Source of the DNA: CAVQBP01 sp963848195
GTDB lineage: Bacteria > Bacteroidota > Ignavibacteria > Ignavibacteriales > Ignavibacteriaceae
Assembly: GCA_963848195.1 (NCBI GenBank)
Contig: CAWKCY010000020.1
Coordinates: 62,001-126,000 of the forward strand
Direction: 5' to 3'
Length of the DNA: 64,000 nucleotides
Below the pieces are notes generated by a model. The model saw only the letters and a program-made list of their open reading frames with translations, searched no databases and had not been told where the DNA came from. This document shows, one piece after another, positions 1-8,867 of this stretch (position 1 is the first letter of the stretch; every line of letters begins with the position of its first letter). A program made the position numbers and the translations under genes.

Positions 1-600
1 GAGTATGACTCAAGTTTAACAAGTGAAGATTATGAAGAGCTTCTTCAATTTGCACTAGCCCATCGCAGCGATTATTTAAGTCAAAAATATACTGTTGAGG
101 CGAGCCAAAATCAGTTGACTATGGCTCGGTCCGATCTCTTCCCTACCCTATCCGGAAGTTATCGTATTTCAACCGGCGCCACAGATTTAAGTGCAATGTT
201 TAACAGAAAAACTTACAGCCTTGGCTTATCATTAAACATCCCTATCTTTTCCAATTGGAATACAGAATATGCAATTGAATCTGCGGATGTTTCAGTTCAA
301 AATAGTAACGAAGATCTGAATCAACTGGAAAGACAGCTTAAATCGGATGTAAAAAATGCTTTGCTCGATCTGCAGACTTCCCGGCTGCAGCTTGATGTAT
401 CAAAAAAAGCTTTGCTCTCTGCCAAAGAAAGCTGGGATATTAAAAAAGAAAGCTATAATGTAGGTGCAGTTACTTATATAGATCTGCAGCAGACTTACAA
501 TAATTATCTCCAGGCATTAAATAACAATATACAGGCACAGTATAATTATTATACAAAACAATTTGCTTTACTTAATGCAATAGGCAACTTGAATTATTAA
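1..600 (+). CDS. TolC-family outer membrane efflux protein, C-terminal part
   Basis: The reading frame is open from the first base of the window to the TAA at 598-600, so the gene begins upstream and only its last 199 residues are visible. They contain a beta-strand-like stretch followed by a long amphipathic helical hairpin rich in Gln, Asn, Leu and Lys, ending in the repeat-type motif YNVGAVTYIDLQQTYNNYLQ, typical of the second structural repeat of TolC/OprM proteins. Such proteins form the trimeric outer-membrane duct of tripartite efflux pumps or type I secretion systems. The partner adaptor and pump genes would lie upstream, outside the window, so the substrate cannot be inferred. A TTG inside the frame at 115 is not the true start. 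Confidence 0.85.
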   Translation, partial: EYDSSLTSEDYEELLQFALAHRSDYLSQKYTVEASQNQLTMARSDLFPTLSGSYRISTGATDLSAMFNRKTYSLGLSLNIPIFSNWNTEYAIESADVSVQNSNEDLNQLERQLKSDVKNALLDLQTSRLQLDVSKKALLSAKESWDIKKESYNVGAVTYIDLQQTYNNYLQALNNNIQAQYNYYTKQFALLNAIGNLNY

Positions 601-993
601 CAGAATATTAGATCTGATTTGGGGCCGACTAAACAGGTCATTTTGGACCTGTGCTGATGTAGATCAGTATTGTACCCGGAATATAACGGATATGTAATAT
701 TGCGCTGAAAACAGCATCGCTGAATTAAGTTTAGCATGACAATAATCTACTTTTTGGTCCACCCCGTGTATAGAAAGAAATAACCACAATTATGTATTGA
801 AACATCCTTTAAATTTTCGATTTTTATACAAAAAACCCCCTCTCAACCTCCCGCTTTTAAAGAAAACTCAGGTCAAGGCATACATTTATATGCCTAAAAA
901 ATATTCTCTTTAAAAATAAGGGGTTGAGAAGCCTTTTTCTCAAAATAAAACATTGCATTTCTTAATTGCTAAATTGATTGAGATGAAATAACC
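601..993. other. Intergenic region between convergent tolC and ATPase genes
   Basis: No coding frame is convincing here. It holds a 7-bp hairpin with ACAGGTC/GACCTGT arms (633-639 and 646-652) just after the TolC stop, without a T-run, and a second hairpin at 924-943 listed separately. The rest is AT-rich with no recognisable element. Confidence 0.5.
924..943 (-). terminator. Possible terminator of the DUF4143 ATPase gene
   Basis: Perfect 7-bp arms TTGAGAA/TTCTCAA enclose a 6-base loop about 50 bp beyond the stop codon of the minus-strand ATPase gene. Read on the minus strand the stem is followed by CCCC and then TTATTTTTA, so the T-tract is offset from the stem. That makes it a weak candidate. 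Confidence 0.35.
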
Positions 994-2166
994 CTATTTT
1001 AAGTCTTTAATAAATCCGCGTAATTTATTAAAAGGGATTATTCTTACATCTTGAATTTTAAAAGATTCACTGCCAGTGTAGATTAAGATTTTTTCAATAT
1101 TCATTCTTGAAGTTGGAACTGGAAATTTACTCAAGTTCCTTAAATAATCACCATTATACGTTTCACCCCCTTTAATTTCAATTGCAGTTAAATTTTCATT
1201 TTCTTTTTCTACAATACAATCGATTTCAACACCATTACTTTCCCTCCAGTAATAAACCGCAGGCTTTTTACCATCGTGGTATCCGCTTTTAATTATCTCG
1301 CTTATTACTAAATTTTCAAAAAGTGCACCGTATGCAAAATGATTTCTAACCGAATTTGGGCCTGATAATTTTAATAATGAAGATGCTACTCCGGTATCAT
1401 AAAAATAAAGTTTAGGAGATTTTATTAATCTTTTATTAAAATTTTTATAATAAGGCTGGAGCAAAAAAATGATAAAACTTGATTCCAGTAAAGACAGCCA
1501 TGACTTAACTGTATTCACAGATATGCCAGTATCATTTGCCAATGATGTTATATTTATTATTTGCCCAATTCTTCCTGCACATAAACCTAAAAATTTTGTA
1601 AATGTATTTAAGTTTTCAATAGATTTTAATGATCGTAGATCTCTTTCCAGATATGTTTGAATATATGAAGGATAGAAATCTCCCGGATGAATATCTTTAT
1701 CATAAATTCTCGGATAGAATCCTTTTAAGATTGTTTCACTTAAATTTTGTTTCGAAATTATTTCGAGCTCGGTTATATCAAAAGGGAAAAGATGATTAAT
1801 GTTAACACGGCCCGCAAGGGATTGTGATATTTTTTCATTTAATAAAAAGCTTTGCGAACCGGATAAAATATATTGACCGACGGAATTCCTCTCATCTGAA
1901 ATTACCTGAATATAACTGAAAAGTTCCGGTATATTTTGAGCCTCATCAAAAATTACATTTGGCCCTGCATCTCTTAAAAATCCTGCTAAATCCGATTGTA
2001 TCATCTGACGGTAATCTATTCGTTCAAGATTATAGTAAGTATAAGAAGGGAAAGCATATTTTAATAAAGTAGTCTTTCCGGATTGGCGCGGTCCAGTCAA
2101 TGATATAACCGGAAATTTTTTCAGAACTTTATTTAAGTGACTTGTTATATTTCTTTCTATTATCAT
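994..2166 (-). CDS. AAA-family ATPase with C-terminal DUF4143 domain
   Basis: The 390-residue protein has a Walker A motif GPRQSGKTT at residues 25-33 and a Walker B motif VIFDEAQ around residues 71-77, giving an AAA_14 ATPase core in the first 160 residues. A short helical, winged-helix-like linker follows, then a DUF4143 domain resembling a restriction-endonuclease fold (ESNGVEIDCIVE, then IEIKGG) at about 310-335. The Asp, Glu and Lys spacing in that last segment resembles a PD-(D/E)XK nuclease core. The family is widespread and often horizontally spread, and its cellular role is unknown. It stands alone, convergent to tolC, without an antitoxin-like partner. Length matches the family norm of 380-400 residues. 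Confidence 0.88.
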   Translation of the reverse strand: MIIERNITSHLNKVLKKFPVISLTGPRQSGKTTLLKYAFPSYTYYNLERIDYRQMIQSDLAGFLRDAGPNVIFDEAQNIPELFSYIQVISDERNSVGQYILSGSQSFLLNEKISQSLAGRVNINHLFPFDITELEIISKQNLSETILKGFYPRIYDKDIHPGDFYPSYIQTYLERDLRSLKSIENLNTFTKFLGLCAGRIGQIINITSLANDTGISVNTVKSWLSLLESSFIIFLLQPYYKNFNKRLIKSPKLYFYDTGVASSLLKLSGPNSVRNHFAYGALFENLVISEIIKSGYHDGKKPAVYYWRESNGVEIDCIVEKENENLTAIEIKGGETYNGDYLRNLSKFPVPTSRMNIEKILIYTGSESFKIQDVRIIPFNKLRGFIKDLK

Positions 2167-2287
2167 TTTATGTAATAATGCAATTCAATTGCAAATATAC
2201 ATAAAATATCTTTAATAATAATTCAAAAAACCAATTTAGTGCTTTAATGATAGAGAGATGTCCCTAAATCCGAAATCTAAAATTCAT

Positions 2288-3103
2288 TTACAGCAGTTTC
2301 AGCTTTTTAGTCCAATCTTTAAACCCGTTCTCTAGCTGTTCAAACGAATCTATGGTAAAAAGTACCGGCTGAAGATGCCAAACATCATACGCCTGGTTAA
2401 CAATTCTTTCCGGATCGAAATCAATTACTTCCACTTCACTTGATAGTGCATGCTGTATTTCACCAAGAGATGAAATAATTCCAGCACCGTAAATACGCAT
2501 TCCATCCGGCTTTCTTATCAAACCGAATTCAACTGTAAACCAATGAAAGGTTTCAAGCTTTTTCCTATTTTCCCCTTGTGCATTTAGTGCGGCTTCTCCA
2601 AACATTTGATAAAATGAAGCAAAACTTGTATCTGTTAGCAATGGCATATGACCGAACATATCATGAAAAAGATCAGGAGCCGGAGTATAATCAAGCTCTT
2701 CTTTTCCCCTTATATAATCAGTAGAAGGAAATACTTTCCGCTGAAGCATTTTGAAAAAATCCTGTTCATGTATTAAACCCGGAACCCTGGCAATTTTCCA
2801 GCCGGTTGTTTTATAAAATACATGACTCAGATCCTTTAAAGCAGGTATTTTATCAGGAGTAAAGTTCAGCCTTTTAGAGCCTTCCATGTATTCTTCGCAG
2901 GCTCTTCCGGGAAGATATTTCATCTGCCTGTCAAAAAGAAACCGCCATGATTCCTGGTCAGATTCCGGATAATCAGGGTATATAATTTCATCATGTTCGG
3001 GTACCGGTCCTGTTAATTTCTGCGGAATACATCTTGGATCTATCCCCTCTTTAGCTGCCTGTTCATAAGCAGACAAAGTTTTTTCATCTTTTGGATTATC
3101 CAT
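2288..3103 (-). CDS. phhA: Phenylalanine 4-monooxygenase
   Basis: The protein is a single-domain bacterial phenylalanine hydroxylase (271 residues; family about 260-300). It converts phenylalanine to tyrosine with O2 and a tetrahydropterin in the cytoplasm. The iron ligands of the 2-His-1-carboxylate site are visible: His147 and His152 in HDMFGH, and Glu192 in WFTVEFGL. There is no N-terminal ACT regulatory domain, as expected for the bacterial form. A strong Shine-Dalgarno AAGAAGGAG lies just upstream of the ATG, which fixes the start. Pterin-carbinolamine dehydratase and homogentisate-pathway genes are not in the window, so whether it serves tyrosine synthesis or phenylalanine breakdown stays open. 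Confidence 0.95.
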   Translation of the reverse strand: MDNPKDEKTLSAYEQAAKEGIDPRCIPQKLTGPVPEHDEIIYPDYPESDQESWRFLFDRQMKYLPGRACEEYMEGSKRLNFTPDKIPALKDLSHVFYKTTGWKIARVPGLIHEQDFFKMLQRKVFPSTDYIRGKEELDYTPAPDLFHDMFGHMPLLTDTSFASFYQMFGEAALNAQGENRKKLETFHWFTVEFGLIRKPDGMRIYGAGIISSLGEIQHALSSEVEVIDFDPERIVNQAYDVWHLQPVLFTIDSFEQLENGFKDWTKKLKLL

Positions 3104-3161
3104 TTTTTACTCCTTCTTAAGATTTAATTGCTTTTGGCAATTTACACTTATTAACAAATCC

Positions 3162-3186
3162 CCCCTCTCCTTACTAAGGAGAGGGG
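3162..3186. repeat. Perfect inverted repeat, CCCCTCTCCTTA arms
   Basis: Two 12-base complementary arms (CCCCTCTCCTTA and TAAGGAGAGGGG) sit around a single C in the spacer upstream of phhA. A GC-rich tail (CCGGGGGTGAGGTT) follows. Degenerate relatives occur at 36873-36917 and near 32200-32236, so this looks like a dispersed intergenic repeat and not a phhA-specific operator. Confidence 0.7.
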
Positions 3187-3326
3187 CCGGGGGTGAGGTT
3201 AAAACACCTAAATTTTGCACCTGAATTATATTATGCAAATATCATATTTTCAAATACCTATCCTATGAAACTTCTGATAACTTAATCAGAATTGAAAATA
3301 ATATCAATGCTTACAAATGAATATAT

Positions 3327-3542
3327 TTAAGGAATATAATTTACTATCTTGTTTTCCAATCCTTCTTTTGAATGTTTCAGATTTAACTTTCTTTCCGGCT
3401 GCTTTTTTAACTCATCAGGAACATCCGCACCTATCGGCCTCTTCGATATTCCCCCGTCAACAGAATATAATGCTCCCGTCACAAAACTCGCTTTTTCAGA
3501 AGTTAAAAAAACAAATACATTTGCTGCTTCTTCATAATCCAC
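3327..3542 (-). pseudogene. Remnant of a short-chain dehydrogenase (C-terminal fragment)
   Basis: The 71-residue frame opens with EEAANVFVFLTSEKASFVTG and continues ALYSVDGG, the canonical last helix and strand of classical SDR oxidoreductases (usual form: A..V.FL.S..A.fiTG....vDGG). The Rossmann fold, the TGxxxGxG motif and the YxxxK active site, normally about 180 residues upstream, are absent. The DNA where they should be codes for the DUF1206 protein, whose stop lies 6 bp away. A 38-residue Lys-rich tail follows the SDR end. No Shine-Dalgarno is evident. I read it as a 5'-deleted relic; a functional micro-ORF is unlikely. Confidence 0.65.
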
Positions 3543-3547
3543 TTTAT

Positions 3548-4360
3548 TTAATTAATCGGAATTTTCCTGAACTTTGCAAGAATAATACAATAACCTCCAT
3601 AAGCCGCTAAACCAACTGCTGCTGCACCCAGCAGCCAATGTCCGTATGGTTCATATAAAGCCTTTGAAAGCGCTTTACCTATTCCAGCAGCTTTTTGCGG
3701 ATTGTATTCTATAGCCGCCTGAATTAAAAAAATACTTATTAATATAAATACAATTCCTCTTGCAGTAAGTCCCACCATACTTATATATCTTGTCAGTTTT
3801 TCTTCAAAATTGCTCATCTCCCCTAATTTATATTTAAATTCAAATTTAGAAAAAGTGCCGAAGTAGATTTGAAATAGCCCGGAGCCTCCAATTGCTAATC
3901 CTGCAATAATAATAAGCCATCTTCCGAATGGCTTTGAAAGTACCAATGCAGTTATTCCCTCGGTGGAACTGCCGCTCCCTCCGGATCCGCCCATTATCTT
4001 TAAGGAGAAATATGCGAGTCCCCCATACAAAATGACACTCGTAAAATAGCCTACTCTATCGAGTAAATTCTTAAAATCTATCTTTTTATTATCGGCATTA
4101 AAAACCGATTGAATAAAACGCCAATATGCGTGACCGGCTAAACCGGCTGCTAAAAGTATTAGGATAATATCTCCGAATGGCCCGGATTGCTGGTGTATGG
4201 TTGTTAAAACCTCTTTCATTCCGGCTGTTTGACCCCCAATTCCTATCACTATTTCAAAAGACAAATAACCCATTATAATATAGAGAAGTCCTTTGGCTGC
4301 AAATCCCACTCTTGCAATAACTTCAACCCACGGATTAATTTCCTGCTTTATTAAATTCAT
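3548..4360 (-). CDS. DUF1206 domain-containing membrane protein
   Basis: The 270-residue polytopic protein is built of three similar two-helix units, each beginning with an Arg-x-Gly...(K/R)G pattern (ARVGFAAKGLLYIIMGY near residue 17, DRVGYFTSVILYGGLAYF near 101, SMVGLTARGIVFILIS near 194). This is the hallmark of the DUF1206 family. About six transmembrane helices are apparent, with a Gly/Ser-rich loop (GGSGGSGSS) in the middle. The biochemical function is not known. AAAGAG precedes the ATG by 3 bases. It stands downstream of menC on the same strand, separated by about 95 bp, so co-transcription is possible but not shown. Confidence 0.85.
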   Translation of the reverse strand: MNLIKQEINPWVEVIARVGFAAKGLLYIIMGYLSFEIVIGIGGQTAGMKEVLTTIHQQSGPFGDIILILLAAGLAGHAYWRFIQSVFNADNKKIDFKNLLDRVGYFTSVILYGGLAYFSLKIMGGSGGSGSSTEGITALVLSKPFGRWLIIIAGLAIGGSGLFQIYFGTFSKFEFKYKLGEMSNFEEKLTRYISMVGLTARGIVFILISIFLIQAAIEYNPQKAAGIGKALSKALYEPYGHWLLGAAAVGLAAYGGYCIILAKFRKIPIN

Positions 4361-4455
4361 TATCTCTTTCCGGATTCAGAATGATAGCTCCTTAACTGCA
4401 TTTAATCTGTTTAATATAGTATTAAAGTGATTTGTTTTATGAGATATAAAGCAAA

Positions 4456-5577
4456 TTAATATATCCGGTTTCCAGGGAATGTTAATCGTTCAATAGTTAC
4501 CTTTTCCAAAAATTCTTCATTAACAATTGCTCCGCTGCCTGGAATATCAGGTACATTTAAAGTCCCGTCATTATTTAATTCAAAAGGATTGAGCACAATA
4601 TCGTTCGAAAAATACCGTTTACTTGCACTTATATCTCCTGGTAATTTAAAATTGGGCAGACTTGCTAGAGCTGTATTGAATGCTCTGCCTATTCCGGTTT
4701 CCAGCATTCCGCCGCACCATACCGGAATTTCATTCTTTTCCGAAATATCATGAATCCTTTTTGCTTCTGTTAGTCCCCCTACCCGCGAAGGCTTTACATT
4801 TATAATTTTACATGCCTTCATATTTATTGCATCTTCCGCAATTTTTGATGAAACTATACTTTCATCAAGACAAATTGGAGTTCTAAGGCTTTTCTGTAAT
4901 ACGGAATGTTTATATATATCATTATACCCAAGCGGTTGTTCAATTAATAATAAATTAAATTCATCAAGCTCTGCCAGATGTTCGGTATCCTTTAGATTAT
5001 AAGCACTATTTGCATCAACCTGAAGCATTATATCTCCCCATCTTTTTCTAATTTCCCTAACCGGTTTAATATCCCATCCTGGCTTTATTTTAATTTTTAT
5101 TCTCTTATATCCTTCATCCAGATAATTTTCTACTGAACTCAATAGTGAGCTGATGTCTTCCTGAATGCCAATACTTACTCCAACATTTATTTTTGTTCTT
5201 ACTCCCCCGAGCATATTTGAAATACTTTTATTATACACCTTTCCGGCTAAATCCCAAACCGCAAATTCAATCCCCGCAATTGCGATCCTATTACCTCTAA
5301 CTATAGAAAAAATACTATTAATATCTTCCGGTGTTGATATATCAGCTTTTAGTATTAAGGGTATTAAAACATCTTTCATAACTGACCAGACTGTCCCGCT
5401 TGTCTCCTCAATATAAAAAGGATTGAGACTGACAGGTGCTTCTCCCCAACCCTCCATTCCATCAGAATAAATTCTTACTATTATCCCGTTATTCCCTTCA
5501 TCCGTCCACCCGCTTGTTATGAAAGGTTTTTTGTATGGAAGAAATATCTTTCTTATTTCAACTCGTTCAACTCTCAT
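4456..5577 (-). CDS. menC: o-Succinylbenzoate synthase (MenC, enolase superfamily)
   Basis: The 373-residue protein has the full active site of the OSBS/NAAAR group: catalytic lysines K161-x-K163 in RIKIKIKPG, metal ligands Asp188 (VDAN), Glu213 (IEQP) and Asp238 (LDES), and the opposing Lys262 (VKPSRVGG). Segments such as NPFYIEET, IEQPLGYND, TPICLDESI, CGGMLETGIGRA and PGDISASKRY match the Bacillus/Amycolatopsis-type MenC family closely. The reaction is dehydration of SHCHC to o-succinylbenzoate in menaquinone synthesis, which would feed the complex I pathway encoded later in the window. This group can also racemise N-acylamino acids, and no other men genes are present, so that side activity cannot be excluded. 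Confidence 0.87.
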   Translation of the reverse strand: MRVERVEIRKIFLPYKKPFITSGWTDEGNNGIIVRIYSDGMEGWGEAPVSLNPFYIEETSGTVWSVMKDVLIPLILKADISTPEDINSIFSIVRGNRIAIAGIEFAVWDLAGKVYNKSISNMLGGVRTKINVGVSIGIQEDISSLLSSVENYLDEGYKRIKIKIKPGWDIKPVREIRKRWGDIMLQVDANSAYNLKDTEHLAELDEFNLLLIEQPLGYNDIYKHSVLQKSLRTPICLDESIVSSKIAEDAINMKACKIINVKPSRVGGLTEAKRIHDISEKNEIPVWCGGMLETGIGRAFNTALASLPNFKLPGDISASKRYFSNDIVLNPFELNNDGTLNVPDIPGSGAIVNEEFLEKVTIERLTFPGNRIY

Positions 5578-5676
5578 TTATCTTATAAGATTTTTGTTTA
5601 ATGTTTTTATTATAATTAAAATTGAAAATAAAATTCAAAATTTTTTAACAGTAAAATAAAATTAAATATATCAAAA

Positions 5677-6432
5677 ATGAGATACACTGCTTTTCTATTT
5701 TTTGTTTTAACTCAATTATTATTTTGCCAGGTCAATACTGAAAAATATAGAAATTTTGGAGATAGTGCAGGATTTTCAGGAATTGCAAAGTTAGATGCTT
5801 CAATCCAAACAGGCAATACGGATTTACAGGAAATCGGTTCCGAAATTCGTGTAAATTATAAAGAACCAGTATCAACATTGCTGTTTATTTTGAAAGGAGA
5901 TTACGGATGGAATGATGGTAAACAGTTTTCAAACGAAGCTCTGGCACATTTAAGGTTTGTCCAGACTCTCAACAAAGATCTGAAACTGGAAGTTTTCTCC
6001 CAGATAAATTATGATAAATCCCTGCTACTTCTCTTCCGCGCTCTTGGAGGCACCGGTTTGAGGTTCAAATTATATGAAACTAATAATTCTGTACTATGGT
6101 TTGGTTCGGCTTATATGCTTGAGTATGAAAGATATAATAGCCCCCGAAGTTATATTAATAAAAAGATTATTTTAGCAAATAGATGGAGTAATTATTTATC
6201 ATTCAATTTATCCGTTAAGGAGAATGTAAGCATCTCATCAGTTATATATTACCAGCCCCGTTTTGATCTATGGAAGGATGTAAGGATATTATCTGAAAAT
6301 TCGTTAATTGTAAATTTATCAGGTAATTTTTCTCTTTCTGTAGAGTTTGATTTAAGATATGATCACTTTACCCCTGTAGGCATAAAAGATGTCGATACAA
6401 ATTCAAAGATAGGTTTTATTTATAACTTTTGA
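5677..6432 (+). CDS. DUF481-family outer membrane protein
   Basis: The protein has 251 residues. An N-terminal signal peptide (hydrophobic residues 4-17, ending near FCQ) is followed by alternating amphipathic strands and a terminal aromatic residue (IGFIYNF), as in outer-membrane beta-barrels. The motif GNTDLQEIGSEI near residue 47 is the usual opening of DUF481 (salt-induced/YdiY-type) proteins. Function is unknown; a barrel of about ten strands is likely. It is transcribed divergently from menC across a 99-bp AT-rich spacer that must contain both promoters. Confidence 0.78.
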   Translation: MRYTAFLFFVLTQLLFCQVNTEKYRNFGDSAGFSGIAKLDASIQTGNTDLQEIGSEIRVNYKEPVSTLLFILKGDYGWNDGKQFSNEALAHLRFVQTLNKDLKLEVFSQINYDKSLLLLFRALGGTGLRFKLYETNNSVLWFGSAYMLEYERYNSPRSYINKKIILANRWSNYLSFNLSVKENVSISSVIYYQPRFDLWKDVRILSENSLIVNLSGNFSLSVEFDLRYDHFTPVGIKDVDTNSKIGFIYNF

Positions 6433-6486
6433 TAATTAAAAAACCTCCAACGTTTCCTAAACTTAGGATGTTTGAACCCTTCAATA

Positions 6487-7503
6487 TCATAATACATTTA
6501 CCTCCTCTTCAAGTTCAATCCCGTATTTATCGGAAATTGTTTTTTTGATAAAGTCTTTAAACTCTAAAATTTCCTCTCCCGTTGCTTCTCCGTAGTTTAC
6601 TATTACCAGAGCCTGTTTTGCATGTGTACCTGTGTTTCCCACCCTCTTACCTTTTAACCCTGCATTCTCAATCAGCCACCCCGCAGGAACTTTAACCTTA
6701 CTATCTGAAATATTATAACCAATAATTCCGGGAAACTCATTCTTTAATATTTCAAATTTATCTTTTGCAATTTCCGGATTCTTGAAAAAGCTCCCTGCGT
6801 TTCCAACCTTTGCCGGGTCCGGCAGTTTACTCATCCTTATATCTGATACTGCTCTGCTTACATCTCCGATGGTTATTTTATTTAAATTTCTTTTTTTAAG
6901 TTCTTCCTCGACAGCCCCGTATGAAGTATTAGGAATAGGATCATTATTTAGCTTCAAAGTCACATCAGTGATTATAAACTTATCTTTTAATTCCTTTTTA
7001 AAAACACTGTTCCGGTAGCCAAATTGACATTCATCCTTATAAAAAACCTTTTCCTTAAGATCCTTAATAAAAATCCCTTTTAATGAATAGAATACATCCT
7101 TTAATTCCTGTCCGTATGCACCGATATTTTGAATCGGTGCAGCACCAACTTTACCTGGTATCAAAGAAAGATTTTCTATCCCCCCAAAATTTTGTTTAAC
7201 ACAATAGATTACCAGATCATTCCAGATCATTCCGGCAGAAGCTTCAATAAAAGTATTATCTTTTGTCTTATCAACAACCTGAACTTTATCTGATATAAAT
7301 GTTATAACAAGACCTTCAAAATTTCCTGTAAAAAGGATATTGCTCCCCCCGCCTAAAACTAACTTTCGGGTATTCAGAAAATTATCTGCTGGCAATAACT
7401 TTTTTAGCTCTTCAGTAGAGGAAACTCTGGCAAAATATTTCGCTTTTACATCTATTCCAAAAGTATTAAGGTTCCTTAAAGAAAAATTTTCTAGTATATC
7501 CAT
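6487..7503 (-). CDS. murB: UDP-N-acetylenolpyruvoylglucosamine reductase
   Basis: MurB reduces UDP-GlcNAc-enolpyruvate to UDP-MurNAc with NADPH and FAD in the cytoplasm. The 338-residue length and the loop ending SYGAVEEEL identify the type I (E. coli-like) enzyme. Visible family features are the FAD-binding stretch VLGGGSNILF near residue 48, PGKVGAAPIQNIGAYGQE near 127, the catalytic NAGSFFKNP serine near 240, GWLIENAGLKG and the C-terminal Glu-rich end (ELEEEVNVL). It is convergent with the DUF481 gene and is a monocistron here, away from the usual mur/fts cluster. Confidence 0.95.
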   Translation of the reverse strand: MDILENFSLRNLNTFGIDVKAKYFARVSSTEELKKLLPADNFLNTRKLVLGGGSNILFTGNFEGLVITFISDKVQVVDKTKDNTFIEASAGMIWNDLVIYCVKQNFGGIENLSLIPGKVGAAPIQNIGAYGQELKDVFYSLKGIFIKDLKEKVFYKDECQFGYRNSVFKKELKDKFIITDVTLKLNNDPIPNTSYGAVEEELKKRNLNKITIGDVSRAVSDIRMSKLPDPAKVGNAGSFFKNPEIAKDKFEILKNEFPGIIGYNISDSKVKVPAGWLIENAGLKGKRVGNTGTHAKQALVIVNYGEATGEEILEFKDFIKKTISDKYGIELEEEVNVL

Positions 7504-7752
7504 TTTACAACTGTTTTAACAAAAATATATATAAAAGAATAAAACTAAAATTTATTAGAAGTAAATGCTATTATATTTTTCTTATCCTTATCTTTTAAAG
7601 TTCATATCTTTCTAAAATTGCTTTTTCTCAAACAAACTCATTTATTTATTTTATATATTAAAAATGATTCTAAATCTGGTTAACTTTGGAAATGATTATT
7701 CAGAGTTTTATTTATTAATGAAACTCGCTAAATTGTAAAAAAGAGCTTTATT

Positions 7753-8172
7753 TTGGAAATTGAATTTAATTTTAATCAATCAGGGGTCATTCCCTATAGA
7801 AAAAAAGAAAATGAATATGAGATCCTTTTAATTACTTCAATTAAAAAGAAAAAATGGATCGTTCCCAAAGGATATGTGGAATTTAATTTAACACCGTTCG
7901 AATCTGCAAAAAAAGAAGCTTATGAAGAAGCCGGGGTTATGGGCTCAAACGAAACTATAGAACTCGGCTCTTATTCGTTAGATAAATCAATCGGAAAACA
8001 GACTATTAAAATATTTTCCATGGAAGTAATTAAAGTGCTCGATGATTATCCCGAAAAGAATATGAGAAAAAGAAAATGGCTATCCGTTGCCGAAGCTGCT
8101 TCAACGGTTTCTTTACCCGGTGTATCTGCAATGATTCTCTCTCTCCCTGCAAAAATAAAACGAAGTAATTGA
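7753..8172 (+). CDS. Nudix hydrolase
   Basis: The protein has 139 residues and a Nudix box at about residues 40-62 (GYVEFNLTPFESAKKEAYEE then AGV). The metal-binding EAYEEAG core is intact, but position 7 of the box is Leu where Glu is usual and position 15 is Lys where Arg is usual. The leading KGYVE resembles the diphosphoinositol-polyphosphate/DIPP-like branch. The substrate cannot be assigned. Start choice: no in-frame ATG lies near the N-terminus, so TTG at 7753 (preceded by AAAAAAGAG) is used. It is convergent with recX, with the two stop codons 1 bp apart. Confidence 0.85.
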   Translation: MEIEFNFNQSGVIPYRKKENEYEILLITSIKKKKWIVPKGYVEFNLTPFESAKKEAYEEAGVMGSNETIELGSYSLDKSIGKQTIKIFSMEVIKVLDDYPEKNMRKRKWLSVAEAASTVSLPGVSAMILSLPAKIKRSN

Positions 8173-8173
8173 T

Positions 8174-8818
8174 TTAAATAAAACTTTCTTCATCCTCCTT
8201 TATTAAACTTTCCACCGCTTCTTTTGAGGTTTCATAATCATATCCTTTTGAAAAAAGATATGAAAATAATTTTTCTTTCATTTTTTTCTTTTCCGGTTTC
8301 CTGAAAATAAGAGAATTATATTTTTTTTCCGCTAGTTCAATTGCACTATGCAAATTGTTTCCGTCAGGAAATTTATCTAACAATACTTGGGATATAATTT
8401 CACCGTTTATTCCCCTTTTTATCAATTCGGCTTTAACTTTATTCTTTCCCCAATACTTATTCTTTATATTTTCATCCGAAAAAACATTTGCGAATTCCAT
8501 ATCATTCAAATAATTATTTTCTCTTAAATTATTAATAGTTTCTTCTATAACTTCTTCATTATATTTTTTTTGCTTTAATTTAATCCGTAATTCATATTCG
8601 GAAAGCAATCTTCTGGCAAGGTAACGAAAAGCTCTTTGCTTAACTGCAAATTTTTGATTTTCATAAATTAAAGTTTCAATCTGAGCATCTGATATTTCAT
8701 CATTCTTTCTAAAACCTCTTTTTACAAAAACTTCATAATTAATAAAAATAGTTTTTTCATTATCTAAATGAATTGAAACATTTTTAGAATCTTTTTTAAC
8801 TATTCTTAATATTTTCAT
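8174..8818 (-). CDS. recX: Regulatory protein RecX
   Basis: RecX binds RecA filaments and inhibits recombinase activity. The 214-residue sequence shows the three tandem helical repeats of the family, including RAFRYLARRLLSEYELRIKL (about 63-82), the NNYLNDMEFANVF stretch and KYWGKNKVKAELIKRGI (about 120-136), then FSYLFSKGYDYETSKEAVE at the end. The family is usually 150-270 residues long. recA is not adjacent. No strong Shine-Dalgarno is evident upstream of the ATG. Confidence 0.9.
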   Translation of the reverse strand: MKILRIVKKDSKNVSIHLDNEKTIFINYEVFVKRGFRKNDEISDAQIETLIYENQKFAVKQRAFRYLARRLLSEYELRIKLKQKKYNEEVIEETINNLRENNYLNDMEFANVFSDENIKNKYWGKNKVKAELIKRGINGEIISQVLLDKFPDGNNLHSAIELAEKKYNSLIFRKPEKKKMKEKLFSYLFSKGYDYETSKEAVESLIKEDEESFI

Positions 8819-8867
8819 TGCATTTTAGATTTCTAATCTCCCTAACTTTTCCATCTTTCTATTCTTC

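Noticed and set aside
994..2166. DUF4143 ATPase as part of a defence island
   Set aside because: Neighbours are housekeeping genes (phhA, tolC), with no methylase, nuclease or toxin partner.
3317..3610. 97-aa plus-strand frame
   Set aside because: Overlaps the SDR relic and the DUF1206 end on the other strand; composition is that of reverse-complement coding DNA.
6451..6475. Terminator between DUF481 and murB (TCCTAA/TTAGGA)
   Set aside because: The 6-bp, AT-rich stem has a 2-base loop and no T-run; too weak to call.
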